Below are positions 43,259 to 51,330 of a stretch of DNA of 64,000 bases, piece by piece. Source of the stretch: Microlunatus sagamiharensis (GTDB lineage: Bacteria; Actinomycetota; Actinomycetes; Propionibacteriales; Propionibacteriaceae); NCBI RefSeq assembly GCF_900105785.1, contig NZ_LT629799.1, positions 3,720,001 to 3,784,000 on the forward strand. Reading direction: 5' to 3'. The translations under genes were made by a program, and so were the position numbers. How positions within the stretch are numbered: position 1 is the first letter of the stretch; each line of letters starts with the position of its first letter. The notes beneath the pieces were generated by a model that searched no databases, was not told the origin of the DNA, and saw nothing but the letters and a program-made list of their open reading frames with translations.

Positions 43259-44182
43259 TCAGACCAGGGCGCGGGAGCACTGGGCGAGCTCGCCCAGCGC
43301 GTCGGTGAGCGGGACCCGCGGCGCCCAGCCCCAGCCGCGGGCGCGGCCGGTCTCCAGCTGGCCGGTCCAGGCCGGCCCGTCCTCCCAGACCGGCTCGACG
43401 CCGACCGCGTCGGCGACCGTCTGCAGGTAGTCGCGCTGCGTGGCCGGCTCGCCCGCGACGTTGACGGCGGTGCACCCGCCCGCGACGGGACCGTGCGCGA
43501 CGTCGGCCTCGGCGCCGATCCGCCCGGTGGCGACGTCGGCGAGCAGGTCCACGAGGTCGTCGACGTGCACCCAGGCGAAGGTCGCGTCCGCGACGCGGTG
43601 CCGCTCGGCCTCGTCGTCGCGGATCCCGGTCGGGCGCAGGGTGTTCCAGACCGAGCTGTCGCCCGCCCCGAGGATGGCCGGCGGGCGCACGAGCACCCGG
43701 GTGAGGCCGTCGACCTCGGCGAGCGCGAGGTCGACGTCGCGCTTGGTCGCCCCGTACGCGTCCGCGTCGTCGCCCACGAGCGCGGACGACTCGTCGACGT
43801 CGCCCACGCCGGGGCTGCGGTCGTAGACGGCGGCGGTCGAGACGTGCACGAGCCGGGCGACGCCGGCGTCGCGCGCGGCCTGCGCCAGGCGCACCGTGTC
43901 CTCGACGCCGACGCGCTGCTGCACGTCCAGCGCGGAGCCCATCGGGTGGACCGTGGTGACCACCGCGTCCGCGCCCTCCACGACCTGCGCGGCGAAGGCG
44001 GCGTCACCGAAGTCGCCGACGTGCTCCTCGAGACCCTCCTGCGCCCGCGCGGTGCCCGGGCGCCGGACGACCGCCCGCACCGTCGCCCCGCGGCGTACGA
44101 GGGCGTCGCTCACGCGCGCACCGACGAACCCGTTCGCACCGGTCACCACCACGACGGGGCCGGGCCCCTGCTCTGACGTCAT
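43259..44182 (-). CDS. NAD-dependent epimerase/dehydratase-like protein
   Basis: This 307-residue extended SDR has the cofactor motif VTGANGFVGARV (near residues 13-24), VSTAAVYDRSP with the active-site Ser/Thr region, and YGATK (catalytic Tyr and Lys). It is most like 3-beta-hydroxysteroid-dehydrogenase/isomerase or dihydroflavonol reductase-type proteins that act on small alcohols or sugars; substrate unknown. It is convergent with the YhgE/Pip gene (22 bases between stops) and follows the 44245 membrane gene on the same strand. Confidence 0.83.
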   Translation of the reverse strand: MTSEQGPGPVVVVTGANGFVGARVSDALVRRGATVRAVVRRPGTARAQEGLEEHVGDFGDAAFAAQVVEGADAVVTTVHPMGSALDVQQRVGVEDTVRLAQAARDAGVARLVHVSTAAVYDRSPGVGDVDESSALVGDDADAYGATKRDVDLALAEVDGLTRVLVRPPAILGAGDSSVWNTLRPTGIRDDEAERHRVADATFAWVHVDDLVDLLADVATGRIGAEADVAHGPVAGGCTAVNVAGEPATQRDYLQTVADAVGVEPVWEDGPAWTGQLETGRARGWGWAPRVPLTDALGELAQCSRALV

Positions 44183-44244
44183 GACGCCAGCCTGGCACCT
44201 GCGTCCGAGCCCTCCCTGGGCCGTACGCCGGTCGGGACCGTCGC

Positions 44245-44565
44245 TCAGCCGCCCTGGACCTCGCGGCGCTCGTCCAGGGCGCTGCGCCAGGCGCGGAGGT
44301 CGCGCGGCACGTCGACCGCGAGCCGCCAGGTGATCATGCCGAGCACGACGGCGGCCGGAGCGCCGACGACGAGGCCCACGACGTCGGCTGTGAGCGGCCG
44401 GCCCGGCTCGCCCTCACCGAGGATGCCGACGAGGCCGGACGCGGCCAGGCCGAGCGCGCCGAGCGCCACGAGCCCGCTCAGCACGGCGCCGGGCAGCCAG
44501 CAGGTCGACAGGACCTGGAGGCGCCGCGCGGGCACCGGCGTGCGGGGCGACGTGGTCGTGGTCAC
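44245..44565 (-). CDS. Small membrane protein of unknown function
   Basis: This 106-residue protein has two predicted transmembrane helices (about 24-50 and 62-83) and charged ends; the C-terminus is DERREVQGG. No family is recognised. It lies between the broken HIT gene and the epimerase, same strand. The start is GTG at 44565. Confidence 0.6.
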   Translation of the reverse strand: MTTTTSPRTPVPARRLQVLSTCWLPGAVLSGLVALGALGLAASGLVGILGEGEPGRPLTADVVGLVVGAPAAVVLGMITWRLAVDVPRDLRAWRSALDERREVQGG

Positions 44566-44606
44566 GACGGGAGCGTAGGCCCGGACGGGTCCACCCGCGC
44601 CAGGGC

Positions 44607-44953
44607 TCAGCGCAGCGGTGCGCCCGAGGTGACGTGGACGTGCAGGTGCTCTAGTCCTGGTAGGCCCCGAGGTTGGTCAGGACGGCGGCTGCGCCCTCGC
44701 GCTCCTCGACCTCGCGGGCGAGCCGCTGGACCACGCCGAGCAGCGCGCGCACGTCGGCCTCGTCCTCGTCGACGAGCGTGGTCAGCGAGGCCAGGTGGCG
44801 CTTGGGCACGACGACCAGGTGCACCGGCCAGGAGGGCCGGGTGTGGTGGAAGGCGAGCACGCGGTCGTCCTCGTGGACGACGTCCAGCTCCTGGCGCCGC
44901 GGGATCGCGACGTCGCAGGAGAAGTCGGAGCCCTCGGACGCCGCCTCGCCCAC
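44607..44953 (-). pseudogene. HIT-family gene frameshifted at the catalytic triad
   Basis: From 44953 the frame encodes a normal HIT fold (DVAIPRRQELDVVHEDDRVLAF, HLVVVPKRHLASL) and ends at a TAG (44651-44653) straight after LTNLGAYQD. In another frame the next codons read EHLHVHVTSGAPLR to a TGA at 44607. That is the catalytic HxHxH motif and normal C-terminus. A single missing base near 44650 explains the break. The intact protein would hydrolyse nucleoside phosphoramidates (HINT-like). A sequencing error or a true mutation are both possible. Confidence 0.8.
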
Positions 44954-44985
44954 GACGCCGATGCTAGGCCGAGGGGCCCGGCGGT

Positions 44986-45495
44986 TCAGCGCGTGCGGGC
45001 GCCCAGCCTGCGCACCTCGTCGAGCACGCCGGGGACGGCGGCCTCGACCGCGGCGAGCGTCTCCTCGAAGCCCTCCGGCCCGCCGTACCAGGGGTCCGGG
45101 AGCCCGGAACCCTCCGGCGCCTGCGGGTCGAAGTCGCTCAGCAGCGACAGGTTGTCGGCGTCCGGGGCGATCCGCAGCATCCGGTCGACGTGGATCGGCT
45201 CGGCGGCGATCACCAGGTCGGCGCCCGCGATCTCGTCCGCGGTGACCTGGTGCGCCGCGTGGTCGTCCGCGCGGTAGCCGTGCGCGCTCAGCACGCGCCG
45301 GGCCCGGGGGTCGATGGGCGCCCCGATCTCCTCGCGGCTGGTCGCGGCGCTGGTGAACTCCACGCCCTCGAGGCCCGCGTCCGCCGCCATCCGCTCGGCG
45401 ACGCGCTCGGCGATGGGGGAGCGGCAGATGTTGCCCCAGCAGACGAAGACGACCCGGACCGGCCCGGACCCCGTGGAACCGCTCGAGGCGGTCAC
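44986..45495 (-). CDS. Low-molecular-weight protein-tyrosine phosphatase
   Basis: This 169-residue enzyme has the P-loop VCWGNICRSP with nucleophile Cys19 and Arg25, and the catalytic acid Asp in LPDPWYGGPEGFEETL. It dephosphorylates protein tyrosines. An N-terminal Ser/Gly-rich 11-residue extension precedes the fold. GTG 45495 overlaps the upstream membrane-protein stop (GTGA). It is followed by the broken HIT gene. Confidence 0.93.
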   Translation of the reverse strand: MTASSGSTGSGPVRVVFVCWGNICRSPIAERVAERMAADAGLEGVEFTSAATSREEIGAPIDPRARRVLSAHGYRADDHAAHQVTADEIAGADLVIAAEPIHVDRMLRIAPDADNLSLLSDFDPQAPEGSGLPDPWYGGPEGFEETLAAVEAAVPGVLDEVRRLGARTR

Positions 45496-45899
45496 GCCCG
45501 GGTGCCGCGCAGGCGGCGCGGCGGCTGGTTGCGGTCGGGCAGGAAGGCGTTCAGCACGAAGCTCACGACCGACACGATGATCGCGCCCAGCAGCGCGGTC
45601 CAGAAGCCGTCGACGTACCAGCCGATGCCGATCTGGCCGGCCACCCACGACGTGAGCAGCAGCATCAGCGCGTTGATGACGAGCAGGAAGAGCCCGAGCG
45701 TCAGCAGCACGATGCAGGCGGTGACCGCGGTGAAGACGGGCTTCACGACCGCGTTGACCACGCCGAAGATCAGAGCGACGACGAGCAGGACGAGCACCTT
45801 GTCACCGGTGCCGGACGCCGTCAGCTGGATGCCGGCGAGGAGCCAGGTGGCGACGGCGAGGGCGGCCGCGTTGGCGACGAGCCGGAGGAGGAAGCGCAC
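45492..45899 (-). CDS. Phage-holin-IV-superfamily-like membrane protein
   Basis: This 135-residue protein has four predicted transmembrane helices, and an IFGVVNAVVKPVFTAVT segment is typical of the Phage_holin_4_2 (YvlD) family. In bacteria these are membrane proteins of unknown role, not necessarily phage-derived. It ends DRNQPPRRLRGTRA and overlaps the phosphatase gene by GTGA. GTG 45899 has GGAAG nine bases before it. Confidence 0.88.
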   Translation of the reverse strand: MRFLLRLVANAAALAVATWLLAGIQLTASGTGDKVLVLLVVALIFGVVNAVVKPVFTAVTACIVLLTLGLFLLVINALMLLLTSWVAGQIGIGWYVDGFWTALLGAIIVSVVSFVLNAFLPDRNQPPRRLRGTRA

Positions 45900-46279
45900 G
45901 CGACCATTCTTCCAGCCCTGCCCGTCGCCGGACCGGCGTCGTCGCCGTGCTGGACGAGGGTGTCCGAGGCCCCGCGGCGGCCCGCCGCGACCGTGAGGTC
46001 GGACGGGCCACCGGGTCTCTCGGCCCCGGCCGGGTCGACTCGGCGTCCCCCGACGCGCGCCTGTCGCCAGGCTGGGGCAGCTCCGTGGACCGAGGTGAAG
46101 CAGCGAGACGCTCGTCAACGTACGCGAACCGTGACCGCGAGGGGCGCTTCTCGGGGCGCGTCTCGTCGGAGGGCCTGAATTCACACTTCCCTGCCCCCGC
46201 TGGGATCCAGGGCACCGCGGGGGAGCGGTGCAGGACCGTGGGAGCAGCCGCCAGGGGGCCGAGGCCTAGGGTCGAGGGC
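45900..46279. other. Intergenic region between divergent genes
   Basis: There are 380 bases with no supported gene; open frames across it have shadow composition. It must hold divergent promoters. TAGGGT at 46267-46272, eight bases before the ATG at 46280, could be a -10 for a near-leaderless message. I see no repeat or clear operator. Confidence 0.5.
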
Positions 46280-47146
46280 ATGCACATCGTCGTCACGGGT
46301 GGGTCCGGCAAGCTCGGCGGGGTCGTGGTGGAGCACCTGCTCTCCCTCGGCCACCAGGTCACGAACGTCGACGCGAAGCCGGTGCCCGACGGGGGCCTCG
46401 GCGCGGGCGCGCGGTTCCTGCGGATCGACCTGACCGACTACGGCCAGGTCGTCGAGGCGCTCACCGGGATCGACGACGCGTACACGTCCGTGGACGCCGT
46501 CGTCCACCTCGCCGCGATCCCGGCGCCGGGGCTGACGGCCAACGCCGCGACGTTCGGCAACAACGTGCCCTCGACGTTCCACGTCTTCCAGGCCGCCAAG
46601 CTGGCGGGCATCCACAAGGTCGTCTGGGCCTCGAGCGAGACGGTGCTCGGGCTGCCCTTCGACGCCCCGCCCGCGTACGTGCCCGTCGACGAGGCCGTGC
46701 ACGAGCCCAACTCGACCTACTCGCTCGGCAAGGTCGTCGAGGAGGCGATGGCGGCGCAGTTCTGCCGCTGGGACCCGGGGCTGTCGATGGTCGGGCTGCG
46801 TTTCTCCAACGTCATGCGCGTCGAGGACTACGCCGACTTCGGCGGCTACACCGCCGACCAGCGCCGGTTCAACCTCTGGTCCTACATCGACGCGCGCGAC
46901 GCGGCCCAGGCCGTCGAGCTCGCGCTCGCGTACGAGCCGCGGGGCATGGAGGTCTTCGTCATCGCCTCGCCCGACGTGGTGCCGCACGTGCCGGTCGAGC
47001 AGCTGCTCCGGGAGCGGTTCGGGGAGGTCGAGCACACCCGCGAGCTCGGCGAGTACGAGTCGCCGCTGAGCATCGACAAGGCCCGTTCCCTGCTCGGCTA
47101 CGACCCCCAGCACAGCTGGCGCGACCACACGGAGCAGGGAGCCTGA
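46280..47146 (+). CDS. NAD-dependent epimerase/dehydratase-family protein
   Basis: This 288-residue extended SDR has VTGGSGKLGGVVVEHLL at the N-terminus, a VVHLAAIPAPG segment near residue 75, active-site Ser in VWASSETVLGL and YSLGK as the YxxxK motif. The family includes sugar-nucleotide epimerases and uronate dehydrogenases; the early GGSGKLG form and length are close to uronate-dehydrogenase-like proteins. Substrate is not determined. It stands upstream of the aldo/keto reductase with 46 bases between. Confidence 0.86.
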   Translation: MHIVVTGGSGKLGGVVVEHLLSLGHQVTNVDAKPVPDGGLGAGARFLRIDLTDYGQVVEALTGIDDAYTSVDAVVHLAAIPAPGLTANAATFGNNVPSTFHVFQAAKLAGIHKVVWASSETVLGLPFDAPPAYVPVDEAVHEPNSTYSLGKVVEEAMAAQFCRWDPGLSMVGLRFSNVMRVEDYADFGGYTADQRRFNLWSYIDARDAAQAVELALAYEPRGMEVFVIASPDVVPHVPVEQLLRERFGEVEHTRELGEYESPLSIDKARSLLGYDPQHSWRDHTEQGA

Positions 47147-47192
47147 CGAGGGCGCTCCGCAGGTGGTCCGCCGCGTGAGGTAGGCAGGAGCC

Positions 47193-48167
47193 ATGGACTA
47201 CGTGAAGCTCGGCAGCACCGGCCTGGACGTCTCCCCGATCTGCCTCGGCTGCATGACGTACGGCGACCCCGCCCGCGGCAACCACGCCTGGTCGCTGCCC
47301 GAGGACCAGTCGCGCCCGTTCTTCGAGCGGGCCGTCGAGGCGGGGATCAACTTCTTCGACACCGCCGACGCCTACTCCGACGGCTCCAGCGAGGAGATCA
47401 CCGGACGCGCGCTGAAGAAGCTCATCCCGCGCGAGGACCTCGTGCTCGCGACGAAGGTCTTCAACCCGATGCGCCCCGGCCGACCTAACGGCCGCGGCCT
47501 GTCGCGCAAGGCGATCCTCACGGGCATCGACGCCTCGCTGACCCGGCTCGGCATGGACCACGTGGACCTCTACCAGATCCACCGCTGGGACTACGGCACG
47601 CCGATCGAGGAGACGATGGAGGCCCTCCACGACGTCGTGAAGTCGGGCAAGGCCCGCTACATCGGCGCCTCCTCGATGTACGCGTGGCAGTTCCAGAAGG
47701 CCCAGAACATCGCGCTCACCAACGGCTGGACGCCCTTCGTGACGATGCAGGACCACTACAACCTCCTCGCCCGCGAGGAGGAGCGCGAGATGCTGCCGTA
47801 CTGCCTCGACTCCGGCGTCGGCGTCATCCCCTGGAGCCCGCTGGCCCGCGGCAAGCTCACCCGCGCCTGGGACTCCGAGACGAGCCGCAGCGAGACCGAC
47901 GAGTTCGGCAAGACGCTCTACGCCGACACCGACCGCGAGATCGTCCAGGCCGTGCTCGACGTGGCGCAGGCCCGCGGCGCGGCCCCGGCGAGCGTCGCCC
48001 TCGCCTGGGTCATGCGCCACCCGGCGGTGTCCTCGCCCATCGTCGGCGCCTCCAAGCCTCACCACCTCGACGACGCCCTCGCCGCGATCGACCTCGAGCT
48101 CACCGACGACGAGGTCGCGACCCTCGAGGCCTCCTACACCCCGCGCGACAACTCCGGGTTCCAGTGA
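47193..48167 (+). CDS. Aldo/keto reductase
   Basis: This 324-residue TIM-barrel NADPH oxidoreductase has the catalytic tetrad Asp and Tyr in FFDTADAYSDG, Lys in LATKVFNP and His in YQIHRWD. The group with MTYGDPARGNHAWSLPED near residue 26 (YhdN/YajO-like) reduces sugar-like aldehydes. It likely shares a transcript with the epimerase-like gene. A strong hairpin repeat lies 14 bases after its stop. Confidence 0.93.
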   Translation: MDYVKLGSTGLDVSPICLGCMTYGDPARGNHAWSLPEDQSRPFFERAVEAGINFFDTADAYSDGSSEEITGRALKKLIPREDLVLATKVFNPMRPGRPNGRGLSRKAILTGIDASLTRLGMDHVDLYQIHRWDYGTPIEETMEALHDVVKSGKARYIGASSMYAWQFQKAQNIALTNGWTPFVTMQDHYNLLAREEEREMLPYCLDSGVGVIPWSPLARGKLTRAWDSETSRSETDEFGKTLYADTDREIVQAVLDVAQARGAAPASVALAWVMRHPAVSSPIVGASKPHHLDDALAAIDLELTDDEVATLEASYTPRDNSGFQ

Positions 48168-48180
48168 GCCGCTGAGCCCG

Positions 48181-48269
48181 GACCTCGCACCCCTTCTCGC
48201 TCCTCGCACCCTTTCCGGCTCTTCGCACCGGGTCTGCCCGGTGCGAAGAGCGACAAGGGGTGCGAGGTC
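48181..48269. repeat. Nested inverted repeats at the 3' end of the third nuclease gene
   Basis: Outer arms are 48181-48195 (GACCTCGCACCCCTT) and 48255-48269. Inner arms are 48218-48232 (GCTCTTCGCACCGGG) and 48237-48251 with a four-base loop, all perfectly complementary. It lies between the aldo/keto reductase stop and the leftward nuclease stop, and its right half is nearly repeated at 49324-49375. Confidence 0.92.
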
Positions 48270-48282
48270 GCGTGACACGGGG

Positions 48283-49194
48283 TCAGGCCATCGGACGGCC
48301 GATCGCGAACGCGGCTCGCAGCCGCTGGGCCAACCTCTCCGGGTGATCCAGGTCCATCCAGGTCCAGCGCACGACGACCCAGCCGAGGCGTCGGATCGCG
48401 TCCTCGCGGAGCTTCTCCGACCACAGCACCTCCTCCAGGTCGGCCTTCGCGCCGAGCGCGCGCCCGTACTTGACCCGTCCGTCGAACTCGCCCACCACGC
48501 CGAGCGCCGCCCAGCCGAGGTCGACGCGCGCGACGAAGGCGCCGGCAGCGTCGTGGAGCACGAGCTGCGGCTCCGGAGCAGGGACGCCGACCTGCGCCAG
48601 GAGGACCCGGCTCACCGACTCGCCAGGGCTCTCCGACCTGGCGTCGAGGAAGGCGAGGGCCCGCCGGGCCGCCGCGACGCCGTGGCGTCCTGCCGCGTGC
48701 TCGACGGCCCCGACGAGGGCGGCGAGCGGTACGCCCGTGCGGAGGACCGCGTCCCCGAGCGTGACGTTCGTCGTCATCGGATGCGCCCGCGCGACGTCGA
48801 CGAATGTCCGAGGCACCGTCGTCAACGTGATGCCGTCACGGCTGGTGACCTCGTTCGGGGCCAGGGGCGTGCCGTGGACCTGCACCCAGCGTCGAGCGCG
48901 TCCGCCGCCTTCACGGTCGCGCGTCACGTGGACGCGCGAGAGGTCCGCGTACGGGACCGGGAGACCGTGGACGACCGCCGCTGACACGTGGCTGACCACA
49001 GCGCCAGCGCCGATCTGGCCGGTCGTCGCCTCGACGAGCCGTCGGTGGGCGGCGGTGCGGTCGAGCTCAACAGCGGACGAGACGTAGGCGCCCCGCCGTA
49101 CGGGCACGAGCGCCCCGGCACGCCGGAGCCGACGGATCTCGTCAGCCGCGAAGCCGTTCCGAAGGAGCTGGGCGTGGGTCTTGACCTCGGTCAC
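48283..49194 (-). CDS. AbiEi-like / DUF559 endonuclease-domain protein
   Basis: This 303-residue protein has an N-terminal winged helix (HAQLLRNGFAADEIRRLRRA, VPVRRGAYV) and a middle domain typical of AbiEi-like proteins. The C-terminal DUF559/Vsr-like core has VARVDLGWAALGVVGEFDG (D...ExD), then SEKLREDAIRRLGWVVVRWTW. It is intact and the third such gene in the window, but only distantly similar to the others. Start GTG 49194. It is bracketed by two copies of the same palindromic repeat (48218-48267 and 49326-49375). Function unproven: restriction-like nuclease, antitoxin-like regulator or selfish endonuclease are options. Confidence 0.78.
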   Translation of the reverse strand: MTEVKTHAQLLRNGFAADEIRRLRRAGALVPVRRGAYVSSAVELDRTAAHRRLVEATTGQIGAGAVVSHVSAAVVHGLPVPYADLSRVHVTRDREGGGRARRWVQVHGTPLAPNEVTSRDGITLTTVPRTFVDVARAHPMTTNVTLGDAVLRTGVPLAALVGAVEHAAGRHGVAAARRALAFLDARSESPGESVSRVLLAQVGVPAPEPQLVLHDAAGAFVARVDLGWAALGVVGEFDGRVKYGRALGAKADLEEVLWSEKLREDAIRRLGWVVVRWTWMDLDHPERLAQRLRAAFAIGRPMA

Positions 49195-49323
49195 GCGCCG
49201 AGCCGACCACGCTTCTCGCTCCTCCGCACCACCCGGAACCGCGACCTGTGGACAAGCCCGGCCCGTTCATCGACCTGTGGATGGCCGGCCGCCGCGCCCT
49301 GATCCGGTCGTTGCACCTCTTCT

Positions 49324-49375
49324 CGCTCTTCGCACCGTGCAGACCCGGTGCGAAGAGCGATAGAGGGTGCGAGGA
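49324..49375. repeat. Palindromic repeat upstream of the third nuclease gene
   Basis: The arms CGCTCTTCGCACCG (49324-49337) and CGGTGCGAAGAGCG (49346-49359) are perfect complements. The segment through GGGTGCGAGG is a close direct copy of 48218-48267. A weaker related string, CTTCTCGCTCCTCCGCACC, lies at 49210-49228. Confidence 0.88.
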
Positions 49376-49406
49376 CCGAGAGGGGGTCCGAGGGGTGCGG
49401 AACCCG

Positions 49407-50009
49407 TCACACGTTCGCGCGCTCGGCGCCGAGCGTGGTGTCGTCGCCGTGGCCGGTCTTGACGACGGTGTCGTCGGGGAGGGCGAAGAGGCGCTCGCGG
49501 ATGGACGCGACCAGCACGTCCTTGTCGCTGAACGAGCGGCCTGTCGCCCCCGGGCCGCCGTTGAACAGCGTGTCGCCGGTGAAGAGCACGCCGAGGTCGC
49601 GGGCGTAGAGGCAGACGCCGCCGGGGGAGTGCCCCGGCGTGGCGATCACCTGGAGCGAGGTGCCCGCGACCGCGATCGTCTGGCCGTCGACGAGCTCGCC
49701 GTCCGGGTCCTGGTCGTGGGTGAGGTGCCAGACCTCGGACTCGGCGGGGTTCAGCAGGACGGGCGCCCCGGTGACGTGCCCGAGGTCCGGGGCGAACCGC
49801 ACGTGGTCGTCGTGGCCGTGCGTGCAGACGATCGCCACGACGCGGCGCGTGCCGACCACGCCGAGGATCGCCTCGACGTCGTGCGGCGCGTCGATCACGA
49901 CGCACTCGGCGTCGTCGCCGACGACCCAGACGTTGTTGTCGACGTCGTAGGTCTGCCCGTCGAGGCTGAAGGTCCCCGACGTCACGGTGTGGTCGACGCG
50001 CGCGGTCAC
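49407..50009 (-). CDS. MBL-fold hydrolase partner of the mycothiol dehydrogenase
   Basis: This 200-residue metallo-beta-lactamase-fold protein has zinc motif THGHDDH (near residue 65), further ligands in [17 protein letters not shown] and KTGHGDDT. It overlaps the stop of the mycothiol-dependent formaldehyde dehydrogenase (GTGA at 50006-50009), matching the Rv2259-Rv2260 arrangement of mycobacteria. By that context it probably hydrolyses the S-formylmycothiol made by the dehydrogenase, the glyoxalase-II-like step; this is inferred. Confidence 0.9.
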   Translation of the reverse strand: MTARVDHTVTSGTFSLDGQTYDVDNNVWVVGDDAECVVIDAPHDVEAILGVVGTRRVVAIVCTHGHDDHVRFAPDLGHVTGAPVLLNPAESEVWHLTHDQDPDGELVDGQTIAVAGTSLQVIATPGHSPGGVCLYARDLGVLFTGDTLFNGGPGATGRSFSDKDVLVASIRERLFALPDDTVVKTGHGDDTTLGAERANV

Positions 50010-51157
50010 GCCCCCACCTCGTCGGTGGCCGGGGAGTTCGTCCGGCCGCCGATCGCGACGGGCGAGGTGTCGTCGAGCACGACCACCGAGCGGAGCACGT
50101 CGCCGGTCTTCATCCGCAGGAAGGCCTCGTCGACGTCGTCGATCCCGATCTCCTCGGTCACGAAGGTGTCGAGCGGGAGCCGGCCCTGCAGGTAGAGGTC
50201 GATGAGCATCGGGAAGTCGCGGTCGGGCAGGCAGTCGCCGTACCAGCTCGACTTCAGCGAACCGCCACGCCCGAAGACGTCGAGCAGCGGCAGCTCGAGC
50301 TTCATGTCCGGCGTCGGAACCCCGACGAGCACGACGGTCCCGGCGAGGTCGCGGCCGTAGAAGGCCTGGAGCCAGGTCTCGGGCCGGCCGACCGCGTCGA
50401 TGACGACGTCAGGACCGAACCCGCCGGTCAGCGCCTGCATCGCCTCGACTGCGTCGGCGTCCTTCGCGTTCACCGCCTCGGTCGCACCCAGCGCACGGGC
50501 GACGGCGAGCTTCCGCTCGTCCACGTCGATCGCGATGATCGTCCCCGCGCCGGCCAGGCTGGCGCCGGCGATGGCCGCGGCCCCCACGCCGCCGCAGCCG
50601 ATCACCGCGACCGAGTCGCCGCGGGTCACGCCGCCGGTGTTGATCGCCGCGCCCAGGCCGGCCATCACGCCGCAGCCGAGCAGCCCGGCGGCCGCGGGAC
50701 GGGCCCGCGGGTCGACCTTGGTGCACTGGCCCGCGGCGACGAGCGTCTTGTCGATGAACGCGCCGATGCCGAGCGCCGGGGACAGCTCGGTGCCGTCCTC
50801 CAGCGTCATCTTCTGCGTCGCGTTGAAGGTGTTGAAGCAGTACCAGGGCCGACCGCGCCGGCAGGCCCGGCAGGTGCCGCAGACGGCCCGCCAGTTGAGG
50901 ATGACGTAGTCGCCGGGCTCGAGGTCGCGCACGTCGTCGCCGACCTGCTCGACGATGCCGGCGGCCTCGTGACCGAGCAGGTACGGGTAGTCGTCGCCGA
51001 TCCCGCCCTCGCGGTAGTGCAGGTCGGTGTGGCACACCCCGCACGTCAGGACGCGGACGACGGCCTCGCCCGGGCCCGCGTCGGGCACGTTGATGGTCAC
51101 CTTCTCGACCGGCGCACCCTTGCTCCGCGCGATGATCCCCTGCACCTGCTGAGGCAC
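50006..51157 (-). CDS. mscR: S-(hydroxymethyl)mycothiol dehydrogenase
   Basis: This 383-residue zinc alcohol dehydrogenase has catalytic zinc ligands in [14 protein letters not shown] and [14 protein letters not shown]. The structural zinc cluster [15 protein letters not shown] and nucleotide-binding [13 protein letters not shown] follow. Together with [10 protein letters not shown] and TQKMTLEDG this fits the mycothiol-dependent formaldehyde dehydrogenase/nitrosothiol reductase of actinobacteria. It detoxifies formaldehyde and S-nitrosomycothiol. GTG 51157 follows a purine-rich GGAGGGAGAGG. An MBL-fold gene overlaps its end. Confidence 0.93.
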   Translation of the reverse strand: MPQQVQGIIARSKGAPVEKVTINVPDAGPGEAVVRVLTCGVCHTDLHYREGGIGDDYPYLLGHEAAGIVEQVGDDVRDLEPGDYVILNWRAVCGTCRACRRGRPWYCFNTFNATQKMTLEDGTELSPALGIGAFIDKTLVAAGQCTKVDPRARPAAAGLLGCGVMAGLGAAINTGGVTRGDSVAVIGCGGVGAAAIAGASLAGAGTIIAIDVDERKLAVARALGATEAVNAKDADAVEAMQALTGGFGPDVVIDAVGRPETWLQAFYGRDLAGTVVLVGVPTPDMKLELPLLDVFGRGGSLKSSWYGDCLPDRDFPMLIDLYLQGRLPLDTFVTEEIGIDDVDEAFLRMKTGDVLRSVVVLDDTSPVAIGGRTNSPATDEVGA

Positions 51158-51330
51158 GTGACCTCTCCCTCCGCTGCCGAACCGTCCGGTCATCGTAGGG
51201 CGAGGGCCCGGCCGGCCCACGGCGCGCGTGATCCGGTCGAGCACCGAGCGAACCCCGCCGTACGGGTCCGGGCGGACCCCGCGTCCCTTACCTTGGTGCC
51301 CCGTTCGCCGGTCGAGGGTCGAGGAGGGCA

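Noticed and set aside
45492-45899. Prophage remnant because of the phage-holin-like gene
   Set aside because: This holin-superfamily group is a common chromosomal membrane protein and no other phage gene is nearby.
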